Under the pieces are notes generated by a model. That model was not told where the DNA came from and made no database searches. It saw nothing but the letters and a program-made list of their open reading frames with translations. Both the position numbers and the translations under genes were made by a program. A DNA stretch of 64,000 nucleotides from Acinetobacter lwoffii (GTDB taxonomy: Bacteria; Pseudomonadota; Gammaproteobacteria; Pseudomonadales; Moraxellaceae): the NCBI RefSeq assembly GCF_024129435.1, contig NZ_JAMXXN010000003.1:1-64000 (forward strand), given 5' to 3'. This document shows, in pieces, positions 19,519 to 28,295 of this stretch. Position 1 is the first letter of the stretch, and every line of letters starts with the position of its first letter.

Positions 19519-19883
19519 TAAGGCTCATCCTCACGTGGATCAATCTGGGGGATATCTTCTTTTGAGTCAACGTGGTCTGTTCCTGATTCGTAGCGGCTAC
19601 GCAGTGCCAGTTGGACAATAAAGGCAGTGGTGGCAAAGCCAATCACGATGGCCGTCAGCACCAGTGCCTGAGGAAGAGGGTCGGTCACATTCGAGGCTTC
19701 GGTTAATACTGCAGGCGAATTCATCTGAATCCGGCCCATGGCAAATAAAAACAGGTTGACCGCATAACCAATCATGGCCAAGCCCAACACCACCGGGAAG
19801 GTACGGGCACGCAGGATCAGATAAATGCCTGTGGCTGTCAGCAGGCCAATCGCGGAGGCTAATAAAAATTCTAAACTCATCAT
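19518..19883 (-). CDS. mrpC: Mrp/Mnh cation:proton antiporter subunit C
   Basis: NuoK-like subunit of 121 residues with three helices. The NuoK-type segment ALVLTAIVIGFATTAFIVQL and the start helix LLASAIGLLTATGIYLIL are characteristic. The acidic C-terminal tail (KEDIPQIDPREDEP) is cytoplasmic by prediction. It lies 4 nt after mrpAB and overlaps mrpD by one base. Confidence 0.94.
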   Translation of the reverse strand: MMSLEFLLASAIGLLTATGIYLILRARTFPVVLGLAMIGYAVNLFLFAMGRIQMNSPAVLTEASNVTDPLPQALVLTAIVIGFATTAFIVQLALRSRYESGTDHVDSKEDIPQIDPREDEP

Positions 19884-19887
19884 TCTA

Positions 19888-22731
19888 TTATCCTCTTGGT
19901 ACTGGGCCAGACATGCTGGAGTGACGTGAATCGCCCAAGACTGAAATCATCAGCATGGTGGCACCGACGACAGTGACATAGACGCCGACATCGAATAGCG
20001 CAGCCGAAGCTAAATGCATTTCTCCAATAATAGGCGGAGAGACATAAATATGTGCACTGGTCAGGAATGGACGTGACCAGAACCAGGCCGCGATTCCGGT
20101 TAATCCTGCAATCGTTAAGCCGACTCCAATCCAGATTTCATACAGGCGACCGGATTTCGCACCCAGTAACTGTTCGGTTTTGTCCTGTCCCACTGCGATA
20201 TATTGAATAATAAGTGCCAGTGAAGTCACCAGTCCGGCAATGAATCCACCGCCCGGCAGGTTATGGCCACGCATAAAGATATACAGGCTGACTACCAGCG
20301 CGACCGGCAAAATCCAGGATGCGGTAATACGCAACATCAGCGGGGAAGGATTAAAACGATAGGTCAGGCCCTGGGTCATGGTGGTACCATGCGCACGCAT
20401 GCCATCCATCAGGCTAAGGACACCAATCGCGGCAATCCCGAGTACAGTAATTTCGCCGAAGGTATCGAAACCACGGAAATCGACCAGAATCACATTCACC
20501 ACATTGGTTCCGCCGCCCAGAGGAATGGACTGTTGCAGGAAGAACCATGAAATGGAATTGTGATCACGGGTCATGATCAGCCAGGCAATTGCCGCAATCC
20601 CGAGACCGCCGCCCAAGGCAATAATGGCATCGCGCCAGCGACGGGTCGGACTCGATTCATACGGAGTTAATTGTGGCAGTAAAGATAAACTCATCAGTAG
20701 CAGAACAGTGGTGACCACATCGACCGTAATCTGGGTCAGCGCCAGATCGGGAGCCGAGAAGCCGATAAAGACCATGGTGACGACCAGACCGACTGCACCG
20801 CTAATCAGTACAGCTTTAATGCGCTCATGATGGAACCACAGCAGCATCCAGCAGGCGGAGAACAGCAGTAACCACAGGATAATCGCCAAGGCAGGAGCAT
20901 GGGTCAGCTCGCGCGTACCCGTACCCACCGCATTGCTGAGTAATGGGAATCCTACCAGCCCGATGGTAAAAATCACAATCCACAATAAATAGCTTTGTAA
21001 TTTGCCATTTTCAGTGGTACGGCGGAAACGGCGTGAATTCAGCAGCAAATTTTTCAAAAACAGGTCGAACAGCACCCGGCCCTGTAAGCGGCCCAGTTTT
21101 GGATCCAAGTCGATTTCACGTAAGGCGCCACCTTTGGCGAGAGAAAAGTAAAAGATTATTCCGCCGAGCAGAGCGATCACACTCATCAGCAGCGGCAGGT
21201 TGAAACCATGCCAAAGTGCCAGATGGGTACCTTCAAAATCAAAATTTTGGGTTGTCGCTTGAGTGGTGCTATTGACAATTTTTTCTACTAGAAGAGCGGG
21301 TAATAGACCGACTAAAATACATAAAATTGCTAACAAAGTGGCCGGTGCGCGCATACCAAAGGCAGGTTCATGTGCATCTTTATTCGGAACCTGCTTGCCT
21401 AGCGGACCATCGAAAAAGACCCCATGCACCAGTCGAATGGAATAAGCCACCGCAAAAATCCCGGCCAGTGTCGCGACAATAGCAGAGCCGACCATAAGTG
21501 GACCACTTAAACTGGCGACCAGTTCGGTAAAGAACATTTCCTTGGACAGGAAACCATTGGTCAACGGTACACCTGCCATGGATGCTGCCGTGATCATGGT
21601 CAGTGTTGCGGTAAAGGGCAGTAATTGCCACAAGCCAGACAATTTACGTAAGTCACGGGTACCGGATTCATGATCGATGATGCCGGCAATCATAAACAGT
21701 GCCGCTTTAAAGGTGGCATGGTTAATAATGTGGAAAATCGCTGCTGCAACAGCCAATGGTGAACCAATCCCGAGCAGACACATGATCAGACCTAAATGGC
21801 TGATGGTGGAATAGGCGAGCAAGCCTTTCAGGTCTTCCTTAAAAATGGCAAAGAAGGCGGCCATGCACAGGGTAAACAGACCAACAAAGGTCACAATATT
21901 ATGAAACAGTGCAGCGCCGGCAAAAATCGGGAGCAAACGTGCGACCAGGAATAAACCGGCTTTGACCATGGTGGCCGAGTGCAAATAGGCAGAGACCGGT
22001 GTCGGTGCAGCCATGGCATTCGGCAACCAGAAGTGGAACGGGAACTGCGCACTTTTGGTAAAGGCACCAAGTAAAATCAGCAACAAGGTTGGAACAAATA
22101 AATGATGGGACTGAATCTGCTCAGTCATCGTCAGGATTTGGTCAAGCTGATAAGTGCCGGTAATTTGACCAAGCAGGACAAAACCGCCCAGCATCGCCAG
22201 ACCACCCATTCCGGTAATGGTCAAGGCCATACGTGAGCCGCGTTGCGCCGCTTCGTAATTGCTCCAGTAACCCACCAGCAAGAAGGAGGAAATACTGGTC
22301 AGTTCCCAGAAAACCAATAAGATAATCAGATTATTCGACAATGAAATCCCGAGCATCGCGGCCATAAACAGCATCAGCAGAAGATACAGTTTGCTCAGTG
22401 AATTTTTGGGATTGAGATAATAATAGGCATAAATATAAATCAGGGTACCAATTCCGCTGATCAGCAAGGCAAACAGCAGTCCCAGAGAATCCAGGCGAAA
22501 ACTGAAATCGATGCCGAGCTGGGGCAGCCAGGACCAGGTCTGGGTAATCACTGCGCCATCAAATATGGCAGGCGCCTGACTCAATAATAATAAGAAACTG
22601 CTGAGGCTGACACCAATTGCCCCTAAAGCCGTTACCCCGCGCGAAAATTGTTTCAGCCACGAGACAAGGGTTGTGCCTAATACTAACGGTAACAATATAA
22701 TAATCGGCAGCACACTCGTATCCATTGTCAT
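19888..22731 (-). CDS. mrpA: Mrp/Mnh cation:proton antiporter fused subunit A/B
   Basis: Fusion of MrpA and MrpB in one 947-residue, roughly 23-24-helix protein. The N-terminal two-thirds is NuoL-like, with LRLDSLGLLFALLISGIGT-type helices, LLVFWELTSISSFLLVGYW, HSATMVKAGLFLVARL and HIINHATFKAALFMIAG. The NuoJ/MbhD-like part includes GFSAPDLALTQITVDVV. The C-terminal about 150 residues is the MnhB domain (GHNLPGGGFIAGLVTS). It is the first gene of the operon. The ATG at 22731, or a second ATG 6 nt later, lacks a clear ribosome site and is preceded at 3 nt by a perfect hairpin. Confidence 0.94.
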   Translation of the reverse strand: MTMDTSVLPIIILLPLVLGTTLVSWLKQFSRGVTALGAIGVSLSSFLLLLSQAPAIFDGAVITQTWSWLPQLGIDFSFRLDSLGLLFALLISGIGTLIYIYAYYYLNPKNSLSKLYLLLMLFMAAMLGISLSNNLIILLVFWELTSISSFLLVGYWSNYEAAQRGSRMALTITGMGGLAMLGGFVLLGQITGTYQLDQILTMTEQIQSHHLFVPTLLLILLGAFTKSAQFPFHFWLPNAMAAPTPVSAYLHSATMVKAGLFLVARLLPIFAGAALFHNIVTFVGLFTLCMAAFFAIFKEDLKGLLAYSTISHLGLIMCLLGIGSPLAVAAAIFHIINHATFKAALFMIAGIIDHESGTRDLRKLSGLWQLLPFTATLTMITAASMAGVPLTNGFLSKEMFFTELVASLSGPLMVGSAIVATLAGIFAVAYSIRLVHGVFFDGPLGKQVPNKDAHEPAFGMRAPATLLAILCILVGLLPALLVEKIVNSTTQATTQNFDFEGTHLALWHGFNLPLLMSVIALLGGIIFYFSLAKGGALREIDLDPKLGRLQGRVLFDLFLKNLLLNSRRFRRTTENGKLQSYLLWIVIFTIGLVGFPLLSNAVGTGTRELTHAPALAIILWLLLFSACWMLLWFHHERIKAVLISGAVGLVVTMVFIGFSAPDLALTQITVDVVTTVLLLMSLSLLPQLTPYESSPTRRWRDAIIALGGGLGIAAIAWLIMTRDHNSISWFFLQQSIPLGGGTNVVNVILVDFRGFDTFGEITVLGIAAIGVLSLMDGMRAHGTTMTQGLTYRFNPSPLMLRITASWILPVALVVSLYIFMRGHNLPGGGFIAGLVTSLALIIQYIAVGQDKTEQLLGAKSGRLYEIWIGVGLTIAGLTGIAAWFWSRPFLTSAHIYVSPPIIGEMHLASAALFDVGVYVTVVGATMLMISVLGDSRHSSMSGPVPRG

Positions 22732-23161
22732 GATTTAGGTTTTGACCAACCTAAGGTGAATCTTTATCTTTCAAGGACTACAGGACCACAAGGAGCGACC
22801 CAAACTTCTCAATCTTGAAAGCCAAAAGAATATTCAAAAAGAATATAAAACAGTTGTATTGCGCAACTTATAAACGATAGCAAATTCCGATTTTACAATG
22901 AAATTCGCAAATAAAACCGATCATATTACAGGATAACAACAACATCAACGTTTTTATGTAGAACTTATAAATTATACGCCGGCTCGGTTTTAACAGGCGC
23001 TGCATGCTTAAACAGATCATCTAGAAGTGACCGAAAATTAAGATTAAATTGCAGGCATTGATTGTAAATTTGACTCAAAACAGTTCAATCCTAGCAAAAC
23101 AGAATGCTGAAAAAGGCTTCCTTGTTTACTCAAACAATCGCGCTTATTTTTTTGAATCTGT
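22732..23161. other. Intergenic region upstream of the mrp operon
   Basis: A 430-nt AT-rich stretch between the mrpA start and the end of the AAA ATPase gene; both neighbours are on the minus strand. It holds a 7-bp hairpin next to the mrpA start (22735-22754), a wide CTTTCAAG/CTTGAAAG inverted repeat (about 22769-22830), and a weak TTGTTT/AAACAA hairpin at 23122-23137 that may end the upstream transcript. I see no ORF or RNA gene in it and no complete sigma-70 promoter. Confidence 0.5.
22735..22754 (-). promoter_or_regulatory. Hairpin abutting the mrpA start codon
   Basis: TTAGGTT and AACCTAA form a perfect 7-bp stem with a 6-nt loop, ending 3 nt before the mrpA ATG on the minus strand. No conventional ribosome site lies between the hairpin and the ATG, so it could control initiation. 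The function is inferred. Confidence 0.4.
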
Positions 23162-24544
23162 TTAGAGCGACTGAGGTAGCGTCGGATGATACTCCTGAGT
23201 CAGTAGGGCTAGCAGTTCCTGCTGTTGTTCCGGATTTAACTGTTGCTGAATCATTTGCAATACTGCAAGCGGTGTGACGGGTTCGGTGACCGTTTCCAGT
23301 AAAGTATCTTCAGGCGAGATATCTTTATTTCGCTGCAATTCCAGCTCTGCGTAGATCTGATCAAACTGGGTTTTCATACTTTCAAGATGAATGGGGTGCA
23401 GCTGTTTATTTTCCAGTTTCAGACATTGAAAGCCTTGCGCCTGTTCCAGTAATTCAGGCCGGTTGCCGGTCGCAATAATCTGCAAGTTAGGAAAAGCCTG
23501 ATGCAGGCGTGACAGGATCACTGCTGCCATCTCCTGATCCAGTTGATGATCAATCGCATCAATCAGTAAAACACCTGTGCCTTCCTGACACGGAAATAAA
23601 CTATTGGGATTCAACAGACAAAGCCGCCGTACAATATCGCCCACCAGTGCAATCCAGTTGCGGATACTGTTGGGCAGTTGCTGAAAACTAAAGGTCTGTT
23701 GCTGATAGGTCACCATCAGTTGCAGCTTGGGCTGATATTTTAAATACATCTGGCTGACTTCTGGCAAGATCAGCGATAGGGCCTGTTTTAAAGCGGTGAG
23801 ATTCGGTGCATGCAGATGTGCCTGGGCTTTCTCGATCTGCCGGGCCAGTTCATCTCCGCGACTGTTTTCAGGCTGCTGCAAGGCACGCGCCAAAATCTGG
23901 TTCATAACCTTGGCACTTTGCGCATTTTCAATATCACTGATTTCACGAAACCATTCAAAAAAACGGGCAAAGGTGGTGAAAGGAATCGCAGCGATTTCAT
24001 AAGCATGTGCGGACTGGAGAATGGCCGGGTTATTTTTGCTGAGCAGATTGACTTCATTGGTAAAGCGTTCAGCAGGATAATAGGCAATTAGCGGCAAACC
24101 GAGCAGGGGATCGTGCAAGCGGGCTTTGTGATACAGGCTGAGCATGCTTTCAAGCTGTGAGGTTTCTGCTTTGCTAAAACCCAGACCCTGACTGTTTAGG
24201 GTCTTGTAGATTTGCCATGAACAGCTTTGTAGGTTCGCAGGCTCAGACTGACTGGATTCTGGCAAGCTGCCCATCTCTTCAGGAAAACCAATCCGGATGT
24301 CAATTTTGGATTGCAGCCGGTTTTGCATGATGTCCTGATCTTGCATCACAAGACCGGCAGCACGGCTGTCGCGATAACGGGCTGCAAACCAGGTCAGTGC
24401 CTGATAGCTAAAACGTAAAAGCGTAGTTTTGCCAGTTCCCTGATTGCCCAGAATCAAGGTGACCGGGCATTGCGGATAATTAAACTGAAGCTGAATGTCG
24501 GAAAAATGCAGTGTGTGTTTCAGTTGAAACGCTTGGATGTGCAT
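23162..24544 (-). CDS. AAA/ABC-type ATPase with altered Walker B and signature motifs
   Basis: A 460-residue P-loop protein resembling the RecF/SMC-like stand-alone ATPases (COG3950-type). Walker A GNQGTGKT is at residues 33-40. The Walker B region near residue 328 reads LLIDAIDHQL, with Ala where relatives carry the catalytic Glu (LIDEID). The place of the LSDG/LSGG-type signature appears to be LPNSIRNWIALVGDI. The middle (residues about 190-260) is helical and the C-terminus is Gln/Glu-rich. I see no TOPRIM, nuclease or membrane segment. It lies 41 nt behind the helicase gene. The cellular role is unknown; ATP binding without efficient hydrolysis is an inference. Confidence 0.75.
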   Translation of the reverse strand: MHIQAFQLKHTLHFSDIQLQFNYPQCPVTLILGNQGTGKTTLLRFSYQALTWFAARYRDSRAAGLVMQDQDIMQNRLQSKIDIRIGFPEEMGSLPESSQSEPANLQSCSWQIYKTLNSQGLGFSKAETSQLESMLSLYHKARLHDPLLGLPLIAYYPAERFTNEVNLLSKNNPAILQSAHAYEIAAIPFTTFARFFEWFREISDIENAQSAKVMNQILARALQQPENSRGDELARQIEKAQAHLHAPNLTALKQALSLILPEVSQMYLKYQPKLQLMVTYQQQTFSFQQLPNSIRNWIALVGDIVRRLCLLNPNSLFPCQEGTGVLLIDAIDHQLDQEMAAVILSRLHQAFPNLQIIATGNRPELLEQAQGFQCLKLENKQLHPIHLESMKTQFDQIYAELELQRNKDISPEDTLLETVTEPVTPLAVLQMIQQQLNPEQQQELLALLTQEYHPTLPQSL

Positions 24545-24585
24545 AGATCACCTGTCCTATGAGGTTTACATCCATGCCATGCACT

Positions 24586-26100
24586 TTAACCGACTGCCTG
24601 CCGAAGCGACTGTGGCATTTTGATCTTCAGTTGCTGAATCAGGTCATAAATGTGATGAATATTTAAACTCACTTTAGCACGTGTACAGGCCACGTAAAGT
24701 AATCTTAATTCTTCATCACTAATTTTATGGTCTTTTTCATTCAGCTTAAATTGATAGTCATCTTCAATATGAACCCGATCCCATTCCAGACCTTTGGCCT
24801 TGTGTGCCGTGGAAATAATATAATCGGCCTGGGCAATTGGGGTGATTTTAGCCAGGGCTTTTTTTAGTGGATCAGTCCCATGTTCGTCCACCAGTTTGAC
24901 CAGTGGCTTGATGTCACTACCTTCATTGGTTTCACAATATTCATGGACATCATGCCAGGAGTTAAACCAGGCCAGTTCCGGTACATCGACCACACGTTTG
25001 CCCTGTTTCAGCATGGCGGCCGCATCGACAAAACGATTCAGTTTGACGTGATCGGCTTGCAGGCTGACTTTATCGCCACGAACTAAACCTGCTAATAACA
25101 GTTCCATAGCACGGGCATTGGTCCGGCATAAAATTGCATCCCGTATTTTGGTATGCGGTTTATTCACGACTTTAGAATCTAACAACGGATTGCCAAACAA
25201 AGGCACGGTCTCATTGAGGGCACCTAAAATAGCATTGGCATTCAGGGCAATTTCAGGACCAAAACGAAATGAGGTGGTCAGACGTGATTCGGGCAGAGGC
25301 AGTTGCTGCATGGCATTGACTGCACCGCGCCAAGCATAGATCTGCTGATGCGCGTCTCCGACATAAATCACTTGGGTGCTGCGCTGTTTCAGCAGAATTC
25401 CCAGCATTAAGGGATCGGCATCCTGGGCTTCATCGAACAGCACATAATCGGCCGGGATATTCGGTTCAGACAACGCCCAGAGTTTCAGGTAAATGTCATG
25501 ACCAATGCCGGCCTGATGATTTGGATCAATCGACTCTAGCCAGCGCCGTTCGACTGCTGGATAAAGTTTCTTCTGTAAAGTCTCGATATCATCCGGATGC
25601 AACCAGCTCGGTGCCTGAATATGCCGTGGGGCAGGGTATTGCGAACTGGTCGAACAGAAATAACCGACAGCATTGGCGACCAAGCTTGCCAGACGCGAAG
25701 GCATCAAGACATATTTTTCATAACGCCCACCCATCATGCGGCGCATAGTCATTGGTTCAAGCCGGTATTCTTTGGCAATAAAACTTGGACTCAAGCGTGG
25801 CAGACGCAGTTTGTCGGTGACTCCACGTGGAACACTGCGAAACGCCAGCGAGTGAAAAGTCCGGCAATCCACTCCCCGGTGAAATTTGGCTTGCGCTTCA
25901 CTGGCAATGACCTTGTTAAAAGCCAGATACATGCCACGTCTTTGCGGCATGGCATCACTGATCATTTGCAAGGTAGTCGTTTTACCTGTGCCTGCATAGG
26001 CAATGACTTTAAAGGATTTGCCCAGACGTGCGTTATCAATGGCAGTCGCCTGCTCATAGGTTGCGGTCGATTTTTTTAAATCAGACACAGATGAATTCAA
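24586..26100 (-). CDS. UvrD/Rep-family (SF1) DNA helicase
   Basis: A compact 504-residue superfamily 1A helicase. Motifs in order: Q-like TYEQATAIDNA, Walker A AYAGTGKT (34-41), Walker B FDEAQDADP (about 223-228), motif III VGDAHQQIYAWRGA, motif IV TTSFRFG, motif V STAHKAKGLEWDRV and motif VI LLYVACTRAK. It is shorter than UvrD, Rep or RecB and resembles FBH1-like single-subunit helicases. The reading frame opens with TTG at 26100, 3 nt after the hisIE stop. No ribosome site is clear and a GTG 12 nt inside is an alternative. Likely co-transcribed with hisIE upstream and the ATPase downstream. Confidence 0.88.
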   Translation of the reverse strand: MNSSVSDLKKSTATYEQATAIDNARLGKSFKVIAYAGTGKTTTLQMISDAMPQRRGMYLAFNKVIASEAQAKFHRGVDCRTFHSLAFRSVPRGVTDKLRLPRLSPSFIAKEYRLEPMTMRRMMGGRYEKYVLMPSRLASLVANAVGYFCSTSSQYPAPRHIQAPSWLHPDDIETLQKKLYPAVERRWLESIDPNHQAGIGHDIYLKLWALSEPNIPADYVLFDEAQDADPLMLGILLKQRSTQVIYVGDAHQQIYAWRGAVNAMQQLPLPESRLTTSFRFGPEIALNANAILGALNETVPLFGNPLLDSKVVNKPHTKIRDAILCRTNARAMELLLAGLVRGDKVSLQADHVKLNRFVDAAAMLKQGKRVVDVPELAWFNSWHDVHEYCETNEGSDIKPLVKLVDEHGTDPLKKALAKITPIAQADYIISTAHKAKGLEWDRVHIEDDYQFKLNEKDHKISDEELRLLYVACTRAKVSLNIHHIYDLIQQLKIKMPQSLRQAVG

Positions 26101-26103
26101 GGC

Positions 26104-26886
26104 TTAATGCTGACGATTGGCTTTTTCAACCAAGCCGGATAAGCCTTGGCGACGTGCCAGTTCATTTAATACCAATTGCACATCCAGGTCGAAATAACCC
26201 AGCATCACGATGGTATGGAACCACAGGTCTGCCACTTCATAGATCAGATCATTTTTATGGTCTGCCGAAGCATTCTGGTCAAAGTCTTTGGCTGCCAGCA
26301 CAGTTTCAAAGCTTTCTTCACCGACTTTTTCTAGAATCTTGTTTAAACCTTTATGGTAGAGCTTGGCCACATAAGAGGAGTCCGGATCGGCCTGTTTGCG
26401 TTCTGCCATCATCTGACCCAGATAAGACAGGACTTCGACCTGTTCAGATTGAGCGGTTGACGCCTCCATGGCAAACGTATGTGGATTAGCAGATTTTTCA
26501 CCATAAATCGCAGACGGATCTTTCAACTGTGCATCGACAATTTCCCAGCCATTTGGCGTGAGCTTGCGATAGAAACATGATTCACGGCCAGTATGGCAGG
26601 CGATACCGCCATGTTGTTCAATTTGCAGCACAATCACGTCGGCATCACAGTCCAGACGGATTTCATGTACGGTCTGAAAATGTCCTGACTCTTCGCCCTT
26701 ATGCCATAACTTATTGCGTGAACGGGAGAAATATACCGCCTGATTTTTTTCGGCAGTTAAAGCCAATGCTTCAAGGTTCATCCAGGCCACCATCAACACA
26801 CGTCCAGTTTGATGATGCTGGGCAATGGCAGGGACTAATCCTTGTTCGTTAAATTTTACTTCATCGAGCCATTGCGCGTTGTTCAT
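26104..26886 (-). CDS. hisI: Bifunctional phosphoribosyl-AMP cyclohydrolase / phosphoribosyl-ATP pyrophosphatase HisIE
   Basis: Catalyses the second and third steps of histidine synthesis. The N-terminal HisI domain has [21 protein letters not shown], the metal-binding [14 protein letters not shown] and [12 protein letters not shown]. The C-terminal HisE domain has [20 protein letters not shown] and the [12 protein letters not shown] helix. I choose the ATG at 26886 (260 residues, GGAA 6 nt upstream) over upstream TTG/ATG codons to 26910, because [12 protein letters not shown] matches the family start. The other his genes are elsewhere. The stop is 3 nt from the helicase frame. Confidence 0.95.
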   Translation of the reverse strand: MNNAQWLDEVKFNEQGLVPAIAQHHQTGRVLMVAWMNLEALALTAEKNQAVYFSRSRNKLWHKGEESGHFQTVHEIRLDCDADVIVLQIEQHGGIACHTGRESCFYRKLTPNGWEIVDAQLKDPSAIYGEKSANPHTFAMEASTAQSEQVEVLSYLGQMMAERKQADPDSSYVAKLYHKGLNKILEKVGEESFETVLAAKDFDQNASADHKNDLIYEVADLWFHTIVMLGYFDLDVQLVLNELARRQGLSGLVEKANRQH

Positions 26887-26922
26887 AAGGGTTTCCATCA
26901 TTTCAATCAAAATATAAAAATA

Positions 26923-26939
26923 CGGATAGGAAATATCCG
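26923..26939 (-). promoter_or_regulatory. Hairpin followed by T-rich tract in the hisIE leader
   Basis: CGGATA and TATCCG form a perfect 6-bp stem with a 5-nt loop. On the minus strand a T-rich run follows before the hisIE start. It could be a weak terminator or attenuator; no leader peptide rich in His was seen. Confidence 0.3.
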
Positions 26940-27062
26940 CTGATAGTGTACGTGATCTCGCAGCATTTGCGGCAAAAATCTGTGTTGATCAGGACAGGCT
27001 GTGTCGTGGTTTTTTAAATCAGTCCACTTTATTTCAGATCTTGCAAAAATGAGACAGAGAAA

Positions 27063-27081
27063 AGCCGCCTGGTTGGCGGCT
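27063..27081 (-). terminator. Terminator after the SDR gene
   Basis: AGCCGCC (27063-27069) pairs with GGCGGCT (27075-27081) around a 5-nt loop; on the minus strand TTTTCT follows. It lies 32 nt past the SDR stop. Confidence 0.75.
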
Positions 27082-27112
27082 CGTATTGTGATTCAATTAT
27101 CCGTATGAAAAA

Positions 27113-28000
27113 TTACCAGTGTTCGCCCGGGAACAGACGTGCATATGCTTTTTGCACCAAGTTTAATTTTTGTGGTTGGCCCACAGATGCAGTTGAACTT
27201 GGGAACAGGTTATAGCCAATCGACATCAAGACATTGTTGATATCCGGTGCAATTGAATAGGTAATGGAAGCCAGGCGGCCCAAACCGGTCGCCACTTTTT
27301 TCGGACGTTTCACAATCGCATAGGCAATCAGGTCAGCCGCCTGTTCTGGGGAAAGCGTCGGTACATATTTATAGATTTTGGTCGGCGCAATCATCGGGGT
27401 ACGCACCAAAGGCATATAGATCGATGTGATTGCGATTTTATGTGAATGTACTTCTGCAGACAGGCAGCGGCTAAAGGCATCCAGTGCAGCTTTTGAAGCG
27501 ACATAGGCTGAAAAACGGGTGGCATTGGCCAGTACGCCAATCGAACTGATGTTAATAATATGACCCGCGCGACGAATCATCATTTGCGGCAGGATATTCA
27601 TCACCAGACGCACCGCGCCGAAATAGTTCAGCTGCATGGTACGTTCAAAATCATGAAAACGATCTACCGACTCATGTACGGCACGGCGAATCGAACGTCC
27701 TGCATTATTGATCAGAATATCAATATGATCGACTGAGGCAATAATCTGTTTGGAAACTTCATCAATCGCTTCCATATTGTTTAAATCACATGGAAAGATT
27801 GAGGCTTTGCCGCCTTTGGCTTCAATTTCTGATTTTACTTGTTCTAGGGTTTCCTGAGTACGGGCCACCAGTAAAACATGGGCACCTGCATCAGCCAGTT
27901 GATGTGCTGTCGTTAAACCAATACCGCTGGATGCACCGGTAATCAGGACGGTTTTACCTGCAACACGTTTTTCCAGTTGTTTGTGTAGTCTAGTTTTCAC
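27113..28000 (-). CDS. Short-chain dehydrogenase/reductase (SDR) family protein
   Basis: Predicted NAD(P)-dependent oxidoreductase, about 295 residues. The Rossmann motif TGASSGIG is near the N-terminus, LINNAGRSIRR is the NNAG motif, and the catalytic Ser (INISSIG) and YVASK are present. A C-terminal extension (SIAPDINNVLMSIGYNLFPSS) is longer than in classical SDRs. The substrate is unknown; similar proteins often act on lipids or acyl chains, which is only a guess here. I choose GTG at 28000, preceded by AGGGA at 8 nt, over an upstream TTG at 28033. Monocistronic, closed by the hairpin at 27063-27081. Confidence 0.88.
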   Translation of the reverse strand: MKTRLHKQLEKRVAGKTVLITGASSGIGLTTAHQLADAGAHVLLVARTQETLEQVKSEIEAKGGKASIFPCDLNNMEAIDEVSKQIIASVDHIDILINNAGRSIRRAVHESVDRFHDFERTMQLNYFGAVRLVMNILPQMMIRRAGHIINISSIGVLANATRFSAYVASKAALDAFSRCLSAEVHSHKIAITSIYMPLVRTPMIAPTKIYKYVPTLSPEQAADLIAYAIVKRPKKVATGLGRLASITYSIAPDINNVLMSIGYNLFPSSTASVGQPQKLNLVQKAYARLFPGEHW

Positions 28001-28245
28001 GTTTGTTATCCCTAATTTGAAGTCAGCGTTCAAATTATTTTTATTAAAGGTCTATGGCGCTCTAACAGAAGATGAGAGCGAAGGTGAGTCCAGATATGAT
28101 AACCAATTCTTCAGAAAAATCTATAAATTAAACCATTGAAATTAAAATAAAAATTAGAGTAATTGCTCTATTTGTGTTCACTCTTTCATTTAACTTTTAA
28201 CATGAAAATAAAAAGCAAAGCAAGTGGCTGTTTTAGAAAATAAAT

Positions 28246-28274
28246 AAAAAACCTCACCAAAATGATGAGGTTTC
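28246..28274 (-). terminator. Terminator after metY
   Basis: AAACCTCA (28249-28256) and TGAGGTTT (28267-28274) pair across a 10-nt loop; the minus-strand product ends in a T run. It lies about 20 nt past the metY stop. Confidence 0.8.
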
Positions 28275-28295
28275 GAATCGACTCGGGCACCGTTT

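Noticed and set aside
23162..26100. Helicase/ATPase pair as a Gabija system
   Set aside because: GajA needs an OLD-type TOPRIM nuclease domain, which I do not see, and the locus is in a core histidine-gene context without mobile elements.
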